64,000 bases of DNA, taken from contig CM051028.1 of NCBI GenBank assembly GCA_027627225.1, forward strand, positions 29,102,329 to 29,166,328, given 5' to 3'. Positions 24,031 through 36,805 of this stretch are shown piece after piece. Origin of the DNA: Congeria kusceri (taxonomy: Eukaryota > Mollusca > Bivalvia > Myida > Dreissenidae). Made by a program: the position numbers and the translations under genes. The notes under the pieces were generated by a model. That model saw only the letters and a program-made list of their open reading frames with translations, did no database searches and was not told the origin of the DNA. Within the stretch, counting starts at the first letter, position 1, and every line of letters starts with the position of its first letter.

Positions 24031-25730
24031 AGAAAAAAATATATATTCATTTAGGTATACTCAATACCAACACAATAACAACACAAACAATATCCTTAAG
24101 CTCCTATGGTGTATTAAGTAACTTGAGTTTTGGTTTATTCCTTTAAAAGTTTGTGCATAAATTATAAAACATGATACATTATTAATGTGTGAAAAATATT
24201 TTATGTCAAATGTATACTTCAAATTCAGATTGAAAACTAGAAAGTATCTTTTAAACAATACTGTCAATAGATTTCAACATGTTGCTTTTGGTGGTTTTAT
24301 CAAAATCTAAGTTCTGTCAGTGATTGTTAGTATTTTACATAAAAAGTTTATTGATAATGTTTTTTATACTTTTTCAGATTTCATTTTTTAATTTTAATTG
24401 CAACACGAGTATTACTCAAATATTTTATCATTATTATATTGAAACTGAAAAATAATGTATATTTACAATATCAGTTTAAGAAAACAGTCTTCAGACAGAA
24501 AATAGTTTAATTCAATTCTAGTTGTTCACAAAGTTTGGCGTCAGAATATCATGTTATAACAGAAAAACTGGAACTTTAACCTTGTGAAGACACAGCATTG
24601 TTCTTAACAATAATAATAAATGTATGTATATTTAATCCATCATGAATTTCAAAGTGATTCCATATAAAAATTACAAAAGAGGCAACAGCAGACTTGCAGT
24701 GGTACGAACTGACCAGCTGGTACGAACCACTCCGAGTTTGAACATCAATGTTATTGACGGTATATTTCTACTTATCCAACAATTTCGAATACACATGCAA
24801 ATATATAACATATATATTGCATCTTATTACACATCAGTCATCACTACTAGTTTGTTTTCAGCAATTAATAAGGTTGCTACCCATGTACAATAGTGTCATT
24901 CGTACAAAGCGCCGCCATCTTGGATTTGTGTTTACTCGAGCATGGGGTTGGAAATGTTGCATAAATAATACCTATACGGTTAAATATGTAAAAAAAATTG
25001 TGATGTATTTAATAAAAAAATATTTTCATGATTAAACAGGTACAATGAAATTCAGCGAAACATAATTGTTTCTCAGAAAAATAGGATTTTAAAATATTCG
25101 AGTAAGATTTTCGGAGCTAAAAATAACACTCTCGTGGGATATTTTCTGGTTTCCCTGTTATTTCATCATCTAATTAGCATATGCAATTCAGATTGGTTCC
25201 AGATATTTACGTTTTATATGGGTTTTAGAGCGAAATAAAATGGTACCAGTGCTTGGGCCGCTTGCCGACACTAATTAATATTCATGAGCTGCCGCCAAGG
25301 GACAGGGACACTACTCTTATTTCTTTGGCATTGCTACTTGCAATGTCAGTTCGTTTAATTTTGTAATTAAGTGTCAGGCAGATAATTCTGCTTAAATTTA
25401 TTAAATCCCTAATTAAGGGCCTTCATTTTTTGCCTATATTAAATTATTACCTGATCGCCAATATAAATGCTATATCGTTATTTTTCACTATTTCATTATG
25501 GATACGACTGTTCTCGATAAATATGAACTGTTACCGGATGACAGTTTTTATTGTTTCCCGCACGCGCGGGTGTTTACCAAAAAACTATTTATAGATGAAA
25601 CCTCTAAAACGAAAATCAACAAAATGACGTCAGTATATTGCTAGTGTTTCATTATTTCACAGGGTTGAAATATAGCTACGTTTATCCCGAGAGTTGTTAT
25701 TTCATCAATGCCGGAGTGAGGATGGGATAA
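24031..25730. other. Non-coding intronic stretch
   Basis: No exon, RNA gene or clear repeat. A small duplication GGTACGAAC occurs near 24700-24728. Confidence 0.4.
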
Positions 25731-25733
25731 ATA

Positions 25734-25889
25734 GGGAATATTACATGACTGGTGTTCGGGTGGCTTGTATCGCTCGAGTTGATTCTGCAACGCAGTATTC
25801 CACGAGCCCGCAGGGCGAGTGGGATACAACTTTACACAATCAACGAGAGCGATACAACCCACCGCAACACCACAGTCATGTAGTATTCC
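25734..25889. repeat. 156-bp palindromic (hairpin) element
   Basis: GGAATATTACATGACTGGTG and CTTGTATCGCTCGAGTTGAT on the left are matched in reverse complement by ATCAACGAGAGCGATACAA and CACCACAGTCATGTAGTATT on the right, around a GCCCGCAGGGC-containing tip. Both strands show short open frames because the arms mirror each other; these are not genes. Confidence 0.85.
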
Positions 25890-26394
25890 ATTTATTATAT
25901 ACCTCCTTACGATAAAACCATTACAAATACGCTACGAAACAAACAAAATAATAACAAACTAGTACCGTTAAAGAACGCACACGAACACGTCATGTACATC
26001 ATTGACGCCATTCAATTCAATCAACATGTTGCAATGGCATCTTAGTGTCTATAAATAGAATAGGGTGTTTCCCAGTGTCGCTTGAAACGTTACGGAAATA
26101 TACGATACTCAACGAACGTAAAGTAGTCCGGTTTTTGCAGCCGTTGAATACGGAAAATTATTTTACAGTGTGAAATACGGGAATTTTATCTGGCCTATTG
26201 TGTTTTATACCGAAAATACATCAGTATTTGAGTCATTTTGTCTATAGGTATATAATAAAATAAATTATATCCTTTCTATTTAGTGTTTTTAAAAGGTACT
26301 AAGCTTCAGATGGTCGAAGTATACACTATTTTATTAAAAATACATATTTACATAATTGACATTTTAAATTAGATCTAGATTTAAAAGGGACTTC

Positions 26395-26950
26395 ACCAGG
26401 TCCCGGGGTGCTTGAATTTTAACTTGAACATTCCGGGGGCGCCTAAATTTTGTGTTGCGCTTATAAACATCGCTCGGGGAGCCTGTATTTTATCAATAAA
26501 TCAGCTGTGTTGACTGCAGTAGACCGGCAGTACCTGCTATCAAGCTAATCTCTTGCGTCATAAAGGCTGTTTTTCACTCCAGAAGCATCCACTCATCCAA
26601 GTCGTTGAATGATCAATGCGAGTGTCTCTTCTCCAAACATTTTAACAATTTGCAGTTATTCCTTAGCTGCAATCAATCACCGTGAAGCCCCGCCCCTGTA
26701 GGCGGAGTTTCATCATGCAGTAAAATCGATATAAGCCAATAGAAACGCTCAGGTTATCTTGGCTATGGAATGACGTTATCATTTACGAATCGGCGCAATC
26801 GGCATGTATCCACACATGTAACCTTATACTCGCGACAATGCGTATTATCGATCTAAAAAGCAAACTCTCGTCCATTCGTATTTTATAATATCCACTTTTA
26901 TAATATCATCATTTATTTGTTTAATTTCATAACTACAAAAAAAACTGCAA
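26395..26950 (+). repeat. Dispersed repeat, copy 1 (partner at 61906)
   Basis: AATTTTAACTTGAACAT, TGCGCTTATAAACATCGC, GTATTTTATCAAT, AGCTGTGTTGACTGCAG, AAGCTAATCTCTT, TGTTTTTCACTC and TATTTTATAATAT are shared in order with 61906-62255. The partner has lost an internal block of about 150 bp. The copies are in the same orientation and have no coding frame. Confidence 0.8.
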
Positions 26951-28255
26951 AAATCAGTCTAAAATACCTTAATAAGTAATCATAATCGGAAAAACCTATC
27001 CAGTGTTTCTGTTGTAGTTTCATAAAATAAGCTGTCTTGTTTTAAATGCATGCCATGTAAAACCAGTGTTTTCTACAAAAGAGCGTGTTATGTCTGCTGA
27101 CAACCACGCATGGAAAGCGTGCGTGTACGGACCATGTGCTTAATTCACATTTGAGGTGCGTAGGCACTGCGTGCACGAGGAAATTTTTCCACCATTTTTG
27201 CACGAACAAACCATGTATAATATAAATGTATAAGTTTAATGAAGATCTTTACAATTCACCAATTATCCAGTCAGTATTATATTCAACAATTGTAGCGATT
27301 AAAACAGTTTTAAAACACTAAATGTGTGCCCATATGAACATAATCAAACCAAAAAAGGCTCCGTAAGTAGATCGAGTGTAACCCAAGTATTCGAGAACGA
27401 CGGGAATATTTGGTTTGAACATGACGTCACTGCGCGCATGGGATGCGCACTGGACATAAACATCCGGAAAAAAATTATTTGCTACTTTCAGTTTCGCAAC
27501 AAAATTGACGCCTGATGCTTCTAAAGGCTAGAGGTATACCGTGTTGACGGTGATGTTTTGTTTATTTAATTTTGTTTAAACGTTTACCTAAAATGAAAAG
27601 CAGTTTGCCTAAATTTTAAGAGCTAAAACGCACCAGATAACGTCATTTGACACATGCTGTGAAAAAAAAATCCACGTAAAGAGGGTATGCCACCCCCTAA
27701 CCCACCCCTCTCGGGACCGGGGTGCCTGAAAAAAATCCTGGGGAAGGCCCTGATCTCATAATCCACACACAAACATATTTGAAAAAAAACAACAACATAA
27801 GAACACACTGTTCTGTGAAGTTGGAATAAGACGTCAAAAATAGAATAAACTGTTTTATTACAGCAATGTTTTATATGCAGTTTATCATTGGTAATTTAAG
27901 AATTTTGCAGAGTAATGAGTGCAATAGACACCTGCATATTTAACTGTATCAATAAAATTGATTTTACCACAAAACTGTATGCATTTACAAAATGTTCACA
28001 CAAAAATTGAACTGTGTCCATGCGTGCATGAACACAGTTTATGAATACATTAAAAATGATCAAAGACACTATCAGTTTTTATGAAAAAGTCATTGGAAAA
28101 TGCTAATTATACCAAAAGTATTGACATAATATAACATACATACATTAACAACATGAAATACTCAGTTTTATGTGAAAAAAGAACAAAAATGTCCATTCTA
28201 TGTTTGATGTCTTGTTCTAACTTCACATAATACAGTGTTATATGGTAATAAAACA
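26951..28255. other. Non-coding intronic stretch
   Basis: No genes recognised. CCTGGGGAAGGCCCTG at 27738-27753 is the reverse complement of CAGGGCCTTCCCCAGG beside the repeat at 61906, so a piece of the same family lies here inverted. Confidence 0.45.
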
Positions 28256-28395
28256 GTTATCACATGGGTGTTGTGGGAACAGTCAAACTGTTGGCCCTCG
28301 GTGTCGGGATAGCGGCCTCGGGAAACAGTTCAAACAGTCATCCCTCCACCTTAGGCCAACAGTTTTGACTGTTCCCGAAACGCCCATGTGATAAC
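28256..28395. repeat. 140-bp palindromic (hairpin) element
   Basis: GTTATCACATGGGTGTTGTG and GGAACAGTCAAACTGTTGGC on the left are inverted as GCCAACAGTTTTGACTGTTC and CCGAAACGCCCATGTGATAA on the right. The inner region contains a further GGGAAACAGTTCAAACAGTC repeat. A stem of about 43 bp is possible. Confidence 0.85.
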
Positions 28396-28617
28396 GGTAT
28401 ACTGTTACATTGTAAAGAATTGACAGCTTCCAGGACAAGTCAAATATGTGTCTCTAAATAGTTAATAATTTTAATTTTTGGGGTGATGCCATCATATTAA
28501 AATGGTGGAGTGTCATTGCACAATATTGGAGACTTTTCAATAAAAATAGTTAGTTATATTATATAGCATATTAAAGAAACTGATACCTTTAACTATAATA
28601 ATGTTTACCTATTATGG

Positions 28618-29395
28618 GATAGTTCTTTTTAGCTGGACTATTCAAAGAATAGGTGAGCTTTCCTGCTACCCCCGGCGTCCGCGTCTGAATTTGGTTAAAG
28701 ATTTTATTCAAAAGTATTGTAACTTTAAAATTACACAAGTTATAAACCTGAAACTTTGATAATACTGTTGTCATCAACTCCAATATAAGGGGCAACATTC
28801 CCCATAACTTTGTTTTGTATTCTGACAGAGTATGCCCCTTTTTCACATACATGTTCTGGTTAAAGTTTATATTAAACAGTTTTGTAACTGCAGAACTACA
28901 TACGTTATTCACTTGAAACTTGAATATACCTTTGTCATCAACTCCAGTGTCAGGGGCAACATTCCCTATAACTCTGTTTTGTATTTTGAAAGAGTTATGC
29001 CCCTTGTTCACATTGATTTTTGGTTAAAGTTGATATTCAACAGTTTTGTAACTGCAAAACTACTTAAGTTATTCACTTGAAACTTGGAATATACCTTTGT
29101 CCTCAACTCCAGTGTCAGGGGCAACATTCCTTAAAACTCTGTTTTGTATTTGAGTTATGCTCCTTGTTCACATAGATTTTCTGGTTAAAGTTTATATTCA
29201 AAACTTTTGTAACTTCAGAACTACATAAGTTTTTCACTTTAAATATGAACATACCTTTGTAATCAACTCCAGTATGGGGGGCAACCTCCATATAACTCTG
29301 TTTTGCATTTTGACAGAATTATTCCCCTTTTTAACATAAATTTTCTGGTTAAAGTTTATATTCAAGACTTTGATAACTTCAAACTTTGTGTTTTT
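28618..29395 (+). repeat. Tandem-core dispersed repeat (about 150-bp units)
   Basis: Head TAGCTGGACTATTCAAAGAA and TAGGTGAGC, then about five units with TTCAAAAGTTTTGTAACT, ACATAAGTTATTCACTTGAA, CCTTTGTCATCAACTCCAGT and GGGGCAACATTCCC. The same family is at 50757. Short open frames on both strands are by-products. Confidence 0.85.
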
Positions 29396-29757
29396 TAGCT
29401 GTTTTTCGTCACAATAATTATCTTCCTGGTATTTTAGTGTGTGTGTGTGTGTGTTTTCAATAACAAAATAGGCTTAGGAAGTAAATCCACACATTTGATC
29501 TACCACCTCCGCAAAACATTGAATTAACATTCAAATGCATAACATCTCGTACAACTTAAAAGTCTTGCACCTGGCCTACTAATTACGATTTCAAAACAGG
29601 CTTGCCTTTAAGACGGTTTACTTGTCCCAGGAATCTGGCAAGTATGACGTTCAACTGTTCACTGTTTACATATAATGTTCTCTGATTTTGCCTCTGTTCT
29701 ATTGTTGAATTTGCCCTTTAATGTACGATAATTGTAAGGAAAAATTTTCTGTTTCAG

Positions 29758-29815
29758 TGCATTAGATCGAAGTCGATTCATCTTCGTGTCAAAAGAAAAA
29801 AGGGAGATAAACGAG
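29758..29815 (+). CDS. PDZ-domain exon (carboxyl half, part 2)
   Basis: A 58-bp exon follows TTTTCTGTTTCAG and precedes GTAAAC. In the frame set by the exon at 20281 it reads CIRSKSIHLRVKRKKGDKR. It completes helix B (IHK-CIRS) and gives the last PDZ strand, SIHLRVKRK, followed by a basic tail. It begins on a codon boundary, as the 20281 exon demands, and ends one base (G) into a codon. The PALS1 exon at 48935 begins with two bases TG, so a direct join gives a valine codon and an open frame. The intron to the previous exon is 9.4 kb and to the next 19.1 kb, so other exons could lie between. Confidence 0.8.
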
Positions 29816-31479
29816 GTAAACATAGAGCCAATGTAATGGTTGTACTAATATAAATTATGTGGTATGTAGTTTTTAGATAAATATAATGGTATAATAAAAC
29901 TGCAGGATTTTTTATATTTTTTGTTTGACATTCAGAAGCTGTATATAAAGTATTCATGTGTGGAAATTGCTTATAAACCACTGGCTGCTGCAGTTAATGT
30001 ATATTATAATTGATGTATAGATATAAGTGAATTAAGTAATACAGTGCAACTATTGTTAATAAAATAATTTTGAAACAAAATCACATTCAGGCTGTTTTAG
30101 AATTATGTTGTCTCATAATAACAAGTTGTCGGAATGAAAAAAAGGTGGGTTAGTTTCTATTATGGATGTACAATGTACATGTTATTGTATTTATTAGTGT
30201 AACAGACAACCAACAATGCTAATTAGAGCAATATATTATAGACTTCATTGATGTTGTCATAAATGCTCAGTTGTTAATAGGCTTCAGTCGATGTGCATCA
30301 TAGTCATATAAGTAACTTAATTATATTATACTTGGACATTTTCATACTTAATGGCTCCTAGAAATATTGGAACATCATATTTTTACTTTTCATATCAAGT
30401 ATGCGAGTTTGTTTTTTTTCAGTGATTTGTGAATATGCCCTTTTCTGTGAAATTGTGAAAAACGTGTCGTAAAATCCGAAAATTTTGAAAATATTTGTTA
30501 TCATTAAAAGAGAAAAGTATAAATATAACTAATTCAAATAATAACAAGTTATTTTCTTATATTTAATCAAACTTTAAATACAGACACATAATAAATGTGA
30601 TTTAAAAACTCAAGCAACCATTTGACATTTCAAAGATTTCATAATTTTTCAACTTTGCCATTTGTGAATTTAGGCCAAATTTTTTTGAAAAAATTATACT
30701 TTTTGACTTTGTGAATGGTACCGATTATGGGCACGAAAAAAACACTCTGTATGCGTTTATATCAAAATAAATAATACCATTATAAATTGTAATACATGTT
30801 ATTGAACAATTGTTTGGTTGTATAGAACAATGATGAAAAAATGGATTGACATTGTTACTCCTAGCTTGAAGATCAAAAGAACTTGGCTAACCCTTTGCTG
30901 AATTATGAGTAACTGATGTTACATTTTCATCTAGGAAGTCTTGAAAAAAAATGTTTTAAATTTGAATAACACATATCAGCTAAAGCTGTAGACATAAAAG
31001 CATGCGTTGATAATTTGAACAGGAAGATACCGTGGCATATATTTAATGTCCGTTAATGTTTGTAGAAGCCCAATTCTAACCTGGTCTATATTAAGCGTTT
31101 GTATATTTAATTAGCAGTATAACACAAGAATTCCTATCCTTGCCTTTATTGATACAAGGTATTTGTTTAATGTAGCATACACATAACTTTCCATGTTTTA
31201 TGACTGTGTAAATGCTGCATATTCATGACATTCCAGTGTTTGAAATCAACATTTGCATTGGAAAAGTTTGTGTTATTCTAATATGTCAGTACAGTGGGAA
31301 TTCTTCAAATTAATGTTATGCAACAATGCAATGCAAATGTGTATTTATTAAGACCAGCCATGCCTTTTAAGTGTATCTGCAGCGATTTTTGTCACAGCAT
31401 TGGAAACTACAAGATTGGGGATTTCTGGTCATGAAATCTTGCTAATTGGGAAAAATGAAAGAAGGTTATTTAATTAACA
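29816..31479. other. Non-coding intronic stretch
   Basis: Strongly AT-rich; nothing recognised. Confidence 0.45.
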
Positions 31480-31610
31480 GTGTTTTTTTAGGGCCAATTT
31501 GGGGCTGAAAATTCGGCCCCATTCCCCTGCTAAAAAAGTATATATTTTTCCCCTATATTTGCCTTAAAATTCCCCTCAGAATGTAAGTTTTATTTTGTAA
31601 CAGAAATTGA
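31480..31610. repeat. Fragment of a TTCCCA-rich dispersed repeat
   Basis: TTTGGGGCTGAAAATTCGGC, CCCATTCCCCTGCTAA and TTCCCCT motifs resemble the inserts at 50805 and 61735 (GGACCCATTCCCAATGC; GGTACCATTCCCATTCC). The match is at the level of arrangement and short blocks only. Confidence 0.45.
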
Positions 31611-31980
31611 CCAAAATCGGACAAAAATTGACTAAGGTAGACGCATTTTCGTAAATCCCAGCAATTTTTAATCAAACCAAGTAGTCCAAACATTATTTGT
31701 AGTAATATTTTTAATTTAAGTTACACACTTTTATAGTGCACATTTTCAGAAAATGACTGACAAAAGGATGTTGTCAATATACCAATACATGTACCTTTTG
31801 TAGTAATGCTAATAAAGTGTCAGCCATCAATTAGAAAATAAAAAACAACAACAACATTATTAAATTTAATTGAGCTATATCGAAGGTAGAAACAAATCAA
31901 GATGTATGCAGATTAACCCTGATTTTCAAGACCTCAGCTAATTATATGAGACATAAGCATATGTTTGAAAAGAACAATTG

Positions 31981-32172
31981 AGGCGCGTCATGGGAAAACC
32001 GGGCTTAATGCATGTGCATAAAGTGTCGTCCCGATTACCCTTTGCAGTCCGCATAGGCTAAACCAGGACGGCACTTTCCGCCTACAGTGAATTTATGTTT
32101 CGAAGAGTCACTGTCTTGAAACAGAAAATGCGATAAAAGTGGAAAGTGCCGTCCTGGAATCGCCTCAATTAT
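31981..32172 (-). mobile_element. Seven-copy hairpin element, copy E (inverted, truncated)
   Basis: Begins GGCGCGTCATGGGAAAACCG and GCTTAATGCATGTGC, with a diverged nested hairpin. The centre GTTTCGAAGAGTCACTGTC is inverted relative to copy A. It stops after GTGCCGTCCTGGAATCGCCT, so most of the right arm is missing. Confidence 0.8.
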
Positions 32173-32308
32173 AGTTAACTGAACAAATGGTATGGGAAAT
32201 ATATGCACCACCATTGTCTGTATTTATGAAAATTATTTGCAGGTGATTTTACTGACCTCAGCATTAGCACTGTAACCTCACCAGCTTGAATTGTTCTGTT
32301 ATAATTAT

Positions 32309-32422
32309 GGTCAAGAATATGGTACAAGCCAACATATGGTAATAACTGAAAATTTATGCAAGCCTGGCTGAACATTTACCATTGGAGGGCTTAGAACCCT
32401 GCGTTCGACCACTGATTTTACT
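32309..32422 (+). repeat. 110-bp dispersed repeat, copy 1 of 3
   Basis: GAATATGGTACA, AACTGAAAATTTATGCAAGC, TGAACATTTACC and TGCGTTCGACCACTGATTTT recur in the same orientation at about 33227-33332 and 37715-37822. All three stand next to, or just outside, the inverted arms described at 32491 and 38056. Confidence 0.7.
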
Positions 32423-32490
32423 ATGTATAAGAACATTTACAGCTATGGCCTCAATTCTTGTATTATTAATTATGTTCGAGAGTATGTAGT

Positions 32491-33222
32491 CTAATTCATG
32501 AGATGTGCTGCGAATTTAGTGTTACTTTTTATATAGGGCTAAATTCGCTGGAACGTCTCATCGCCGAAAGACCATTTATGTGGTGGAAACCTAAAAGTTC
32601 AAATTTTCATGAATTTCCATTATTTGCGATAATTAAAGTTATAAATCAACGTATTTTTTTACTTAACACCCAAACTGCTTAACATGTTCCAAAATTTACC
32701 TAGAACATGCGTTTAATTCCGATTTAAACTTGCGAATAAATCTACATTCATGTACAGTCCACCATGTTTACCTTGCCTTGTTTAACCCTTCAAATATGCT
32801 TCAACCAATCGGATGATGAATGATAGAATTGAATGACCAATCGAAATGACGCAATCGTTTCAGTGTAGCAGAATATCGATTAAAGTTTACACAGTGGAGG
32901 ACTGCGGGATGTGTTGAAAATGCAATAGTGTGTAGGTTTAAATTGGTGTTGCGACCAAAATGGAAGTGCTATCGTACAAATATTTATGAAACATTATTGA
33001 GGAATAAATTCTCTTTGCAGGTATGTAAATTTTATTAAGAAATATTAATGCTAACCATGCCATTTCAGCACATGAAAGTAGCGACGAAAATCCTGTCGCT
33101 ACTCTATAGACATATAGGGAGAAATTTCCACCACAGAATTGGTCTTTCCCCATTTAGGTTCCGCCAATATTGCCCATATAAAAAGTAGCTCAATATTGGC
33201 ACAGGGCCTAACTTGTTATGCT
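32491..33222 (+). repeat. Left inverted arm (0.73 kb)
   Basis: Reverse complement of 38056-38791 over almost its whole length. The arm is itself bounded by related inverted ends: ACTTTTTATATAGGGC with GACCATTTATGTGGTGGAAA on the left, and TTTCCACCACAGAATTGGTC with GCCCATATAAAAAGTAGC on the right. It is therefore a MITE-like unit with TIRs of roughly 90 bp. Short open frames on the minus strand are not supported. Confidence 0.85.
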
Positions 33223-33226
33223 AGAG

Positions 33227-33332
33227 AGTATGGTACAGACCTTTATTATAACTGAAAATTTATGCAAGTCTGGTTGAACATTTACCAGCACATGACTTAG
33301 AAGCCTGCGTTTGACCACTGATTTTATAGGCT
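33227..33332 (+). repeat. 110-bp dispersed repeat, copy 2 of 3
   Basis: AGTATGGTACAGACCTTTAT, GAAAATTTATGCAAGTCTGG and TTTGACCACTGATTTTATAG, matching the copies at 32309 and 37715. It begins immediately after the left inverted arm. Confidence 0.7.
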
Positions 33333-36300
33333 ACATGCAGAGACAACAAACATGTCACACTTCGTCTCCATTGTTTGAGTCTCAAATTAAAATTTATCTC
33401 ACATTTTAAAATGTTGTTGTCTCCGTCGTTGTTGTTTGCCTATCACCCTATGAAGTTTTGCCACCTTATTGAACAGAACAAAACAGAATTAAAAGCATTA
33501 AACGCTTTTTCGAAATAATGCAGTGGTTTAAATTAAGGAGTGAAATATAAAGCACAGCATTTAATATTAAATAATGAAGAATTGCAAGGTGGTGTTCATT
33601 TAAGAGCTCATCGTGTCTTGTTTTTTCTAACACATACGGAAATTAACTGCTAAGAGAATAAAATGTTGTTTGTTTACCACGATTCAGACAAAAATGAAGA
33701 AATAATCTCTTTAATACAACATCAATTACATTTAATGAGGAGTGACGTCATCTTTAGTTATTGTAATATTGTGTTAGCTGTAATTAGATAGCTGTTTTGT
33801 TACATTATATTTCAAGATTATAACGAAGCATGTTCAAGCACCATATAATATTTAGCACACAAAACAAGAATATCTGCAACGAAAATTGCTTTAAAGCTAA
33901 ACACAAATGTGTAAACAGTATGGAATTTAAATAAGTTGCTGTCCAAAACATCGGAATTATGCTCAAACTTTCTGTGATGATAACCTTATTTTTGTAATTT
34001 TATTCGCCAGAAGAATGTTAGCTTATCATTTTACTCAAAACAGCTTGATTTATTTATTTTATTTAATAATGCAAATTTAAAGACGATTTCTACATTTTTG
34101 TCCCTTCCATAAAACATTTTCTTTTTCACATATTTTGCATATCGTTCAATGCCTAATACAATGAAACCATGAAAAATGGGGGTCACCGAATTAGATTTTT
34201 TGGAAACTGCATGTTAATGACCTACCCGTAACTGCATTTTACAAATTATTTTTGTTGTTTTTATTTTAGCTTAGAAATTGTATTGACCATTGTTGATTGG
34301 TAAAAACATGACGACATTCTATTAGTAGAAATGGGTTATTGTAAGAAAGCCATCCGTTACATGGTGAAAAAATAATTTTATAGTTGCCAAAAATGCTTTT
34401 TATCCAATTTTTGGCAAACAACTCTGCAATATAAAATAAAAACTGTGTTTTTACTCTAGAAAAAAATCTGTGCTTTGAAAAGTCCAGAATTTTCAATATT
34501 TAATACATAATTATATGCTTAATAGACTGGAAAAAATAAAACAGGGGGTAAACGTGCTTGTTTTCGGAAAAAAATAGCTTACATGTGCGTATTGGATATT
34601 TTTTCTGTAAAAAACAGGATGGAATGACAGTCATTATTTATAACAATACACTTATAAAAGTTATTAGATCTATATAATATATCATTATTTTAGTAACAGC
34701 AGTTGATTATAAGTATGTACAAATTACAGCCAAACCACTTTCACATTTATCGCTAGCAAGTTCACAGCTATATGCGAGTTCAATATTCAGGCTGCGTTTT
34801 CAGTGTATTAACAAACTTTAACAAATAATTGAGTCACAAGACACTCCAACTATAGTCATGGCAATTATTATGAATATATTTGATTCTAGTTGATAATTAC
34901 AGTGTACACAATATTTAATAAATAGTATTATATGACACTTCACATTTTGAAGATTTAAATCAACTCCACTGATGCGCGAAAAGGTGCGCAGAAAAAACTA
35001 ACGAAATCGTCTTTAATACAGGATGAAGGCATAGTTTGCTTAGATACTGAAGTCGCTATTTTTGTGTTTTATTGCATAATAACCTTTAAATGTACTGTGT
35101 GGTTTGTTTGTCAATCTTCAAAGAGTAGACAATGTTGTTAATCAAAGCGCTGAAGGCACTGCAGTTGTTCGCTGTTGCGTAACATTGGGCACAACTCACT
35201 ATATTAAAATGTTAATAGCAACACAAGTTTAAATTAAACAGAACAGATTCGAAGAGTTTATTGAGATTGTGTCTAAACGAAAATCTGCCTACAGTTTTGA
35301 ATATTATAAATGAAGAATAAAATTCAATAAGTGTTATAACATTCGTTTGTACTGTTAGTTACTTAAAATGTTAGTGCACTTTTCAATATCATAGCGTCCG
35401 ATGGATCTTATCGACTCGTCAAAATCACTTAAGTACAATAGGCACTTAAGACCTGTTATGGTTTGTTGTGTAGAATGTTTTGCAAATATATTAAAAATAC
35501 AATACTATTTTAATAGTATTGTATTTTTGTTTATTAGAACCAGTAAATAATTGTATGAAGTCACCTATATTACCATATAATAACTTAAAATGAAAACCCC
35601 CCACGCGTTATCATGGACAGTCTGGGCAATTAGAGAGGTACGCATATCATATGTCACCGTAATACAGTGGTTATAAACTTGTAAATGTTTTATGGGTAAA
35701 ATATGATAGGTACGCTAATAGCTTGTTCAGTGTTCTAATGGGAAGAAAATAAAAATCACTCAATTTAAATTCTGGTTAAGAAGCCAGAACCAGCAAACAC
35801 GACGTGTTATACAGTAACATGATAATATGTTCTTTCCAAAAAGTCGAACATTAAACGAAAATATTCGTAAAACTTCATTTAGTTTAATCCTACATTCCGT
35901 GTTTTGCTATAATATTTGTGTAACATTATAAATATAACTTTAACAGAGACATTGCTTGGCGGTTTATAATGTTCAAAATGCGACGTTAAAATAGATATCG
36001 CCACGTAATAAAATCAGATTTTAAAATATATATCCCCATTGTGTAGTTAAGTTAGTTTTTGTCTCTCAATAATGCCGATTTCAATTGTATATGTTGTCAA
36101 ATGTGCAACTGATGAATTGAGGTCCTTGTAAAACGTAGAACTACGTATGCTACTATTTAAAACGTTAACAGGTGTGAAAACTAGACAGCCGCATACAGCA
36201 GCTAACAATACTATGTACGATTTATATATGTAAGGCCTGTCAAGAAACCTGATGAGCCAAATTCTGTGTCCGGTGTACAGTATCATGGTCTTTCTTTGGG

Positions 36301-36732
36301 CTACACACATAATTATCATACTTTGAATGGCATTCCGACATTCTGTCATTAAATTTTCATAACCAACACATTCTCTGAATGTACCTACCGGATATATAGT
36401 GAAAAATGATGCTCATCAGTATTATCACTGGGCAATCTCCTCGGAAGACAGTAGATTAATTTGTCGAAGAGAAATAACCATGGCGTTAAGCAAAACTACA
36501 TTTAAATCATAAAAACAAACACTGCTAAATATTTAAAACATTTAACATTATATATGAATGCAACGACAGTGTTACAAGCTTTGTTGTGCGATAATGTTTG
36601 GTAATGTTTTAAAATGCTTAAAGGAAGTTACTCACATAATAATATATTTTAGAAAGGTCTTCTTTTTCAATTAATAAAGAATATGGAGTAGCAAACACTT
36701 ATATTCTGTGAAACAAAAATAAACAAATGAGA
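33333..36732. other. Non-coding spacer between inverted arms
   Basis: AT-rich; no transposase, reverse transcriptase or other coding similarity is visible on either strand. Contains the perfect 36-bp palindrome at 35493. Confidence 0.5.
35493..35528. repeat. Perfect 36-bp palindrome
   Basis: AAAAATACAATACTATT, two T, then AATAGTATTGTATTTTT: 17-bp arms without mismatch around a 2-base centre. AT-rich and cruciform-prone; no element ends recognised around it. Confidence 0.9.
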
Positions 36733-36736
36733 AAAA

Positions 36737-36805
36737 AAATCCTGCCTCTCATGGGTATCGAACCCCGACCGCCTAGGTGAAAGTCTAACGCGTTAACTCC
36801 TCGGC
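36737..36805 (-). other. tRNA-like sequence (SINE head or pseudogene)
   Basis: On the minus strand GAGGAGTTAACGCGTTAGAC resembles an A box and GGGGTTCGATACCC is a good B box and T arm. The ends TGCCGCC and GAGAGGCA pair only partly as an acceptor stem, and no standard anticodon arm is formed. Likely tRNA-derived rather than a functional tRNA. Confidence 0.45.
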
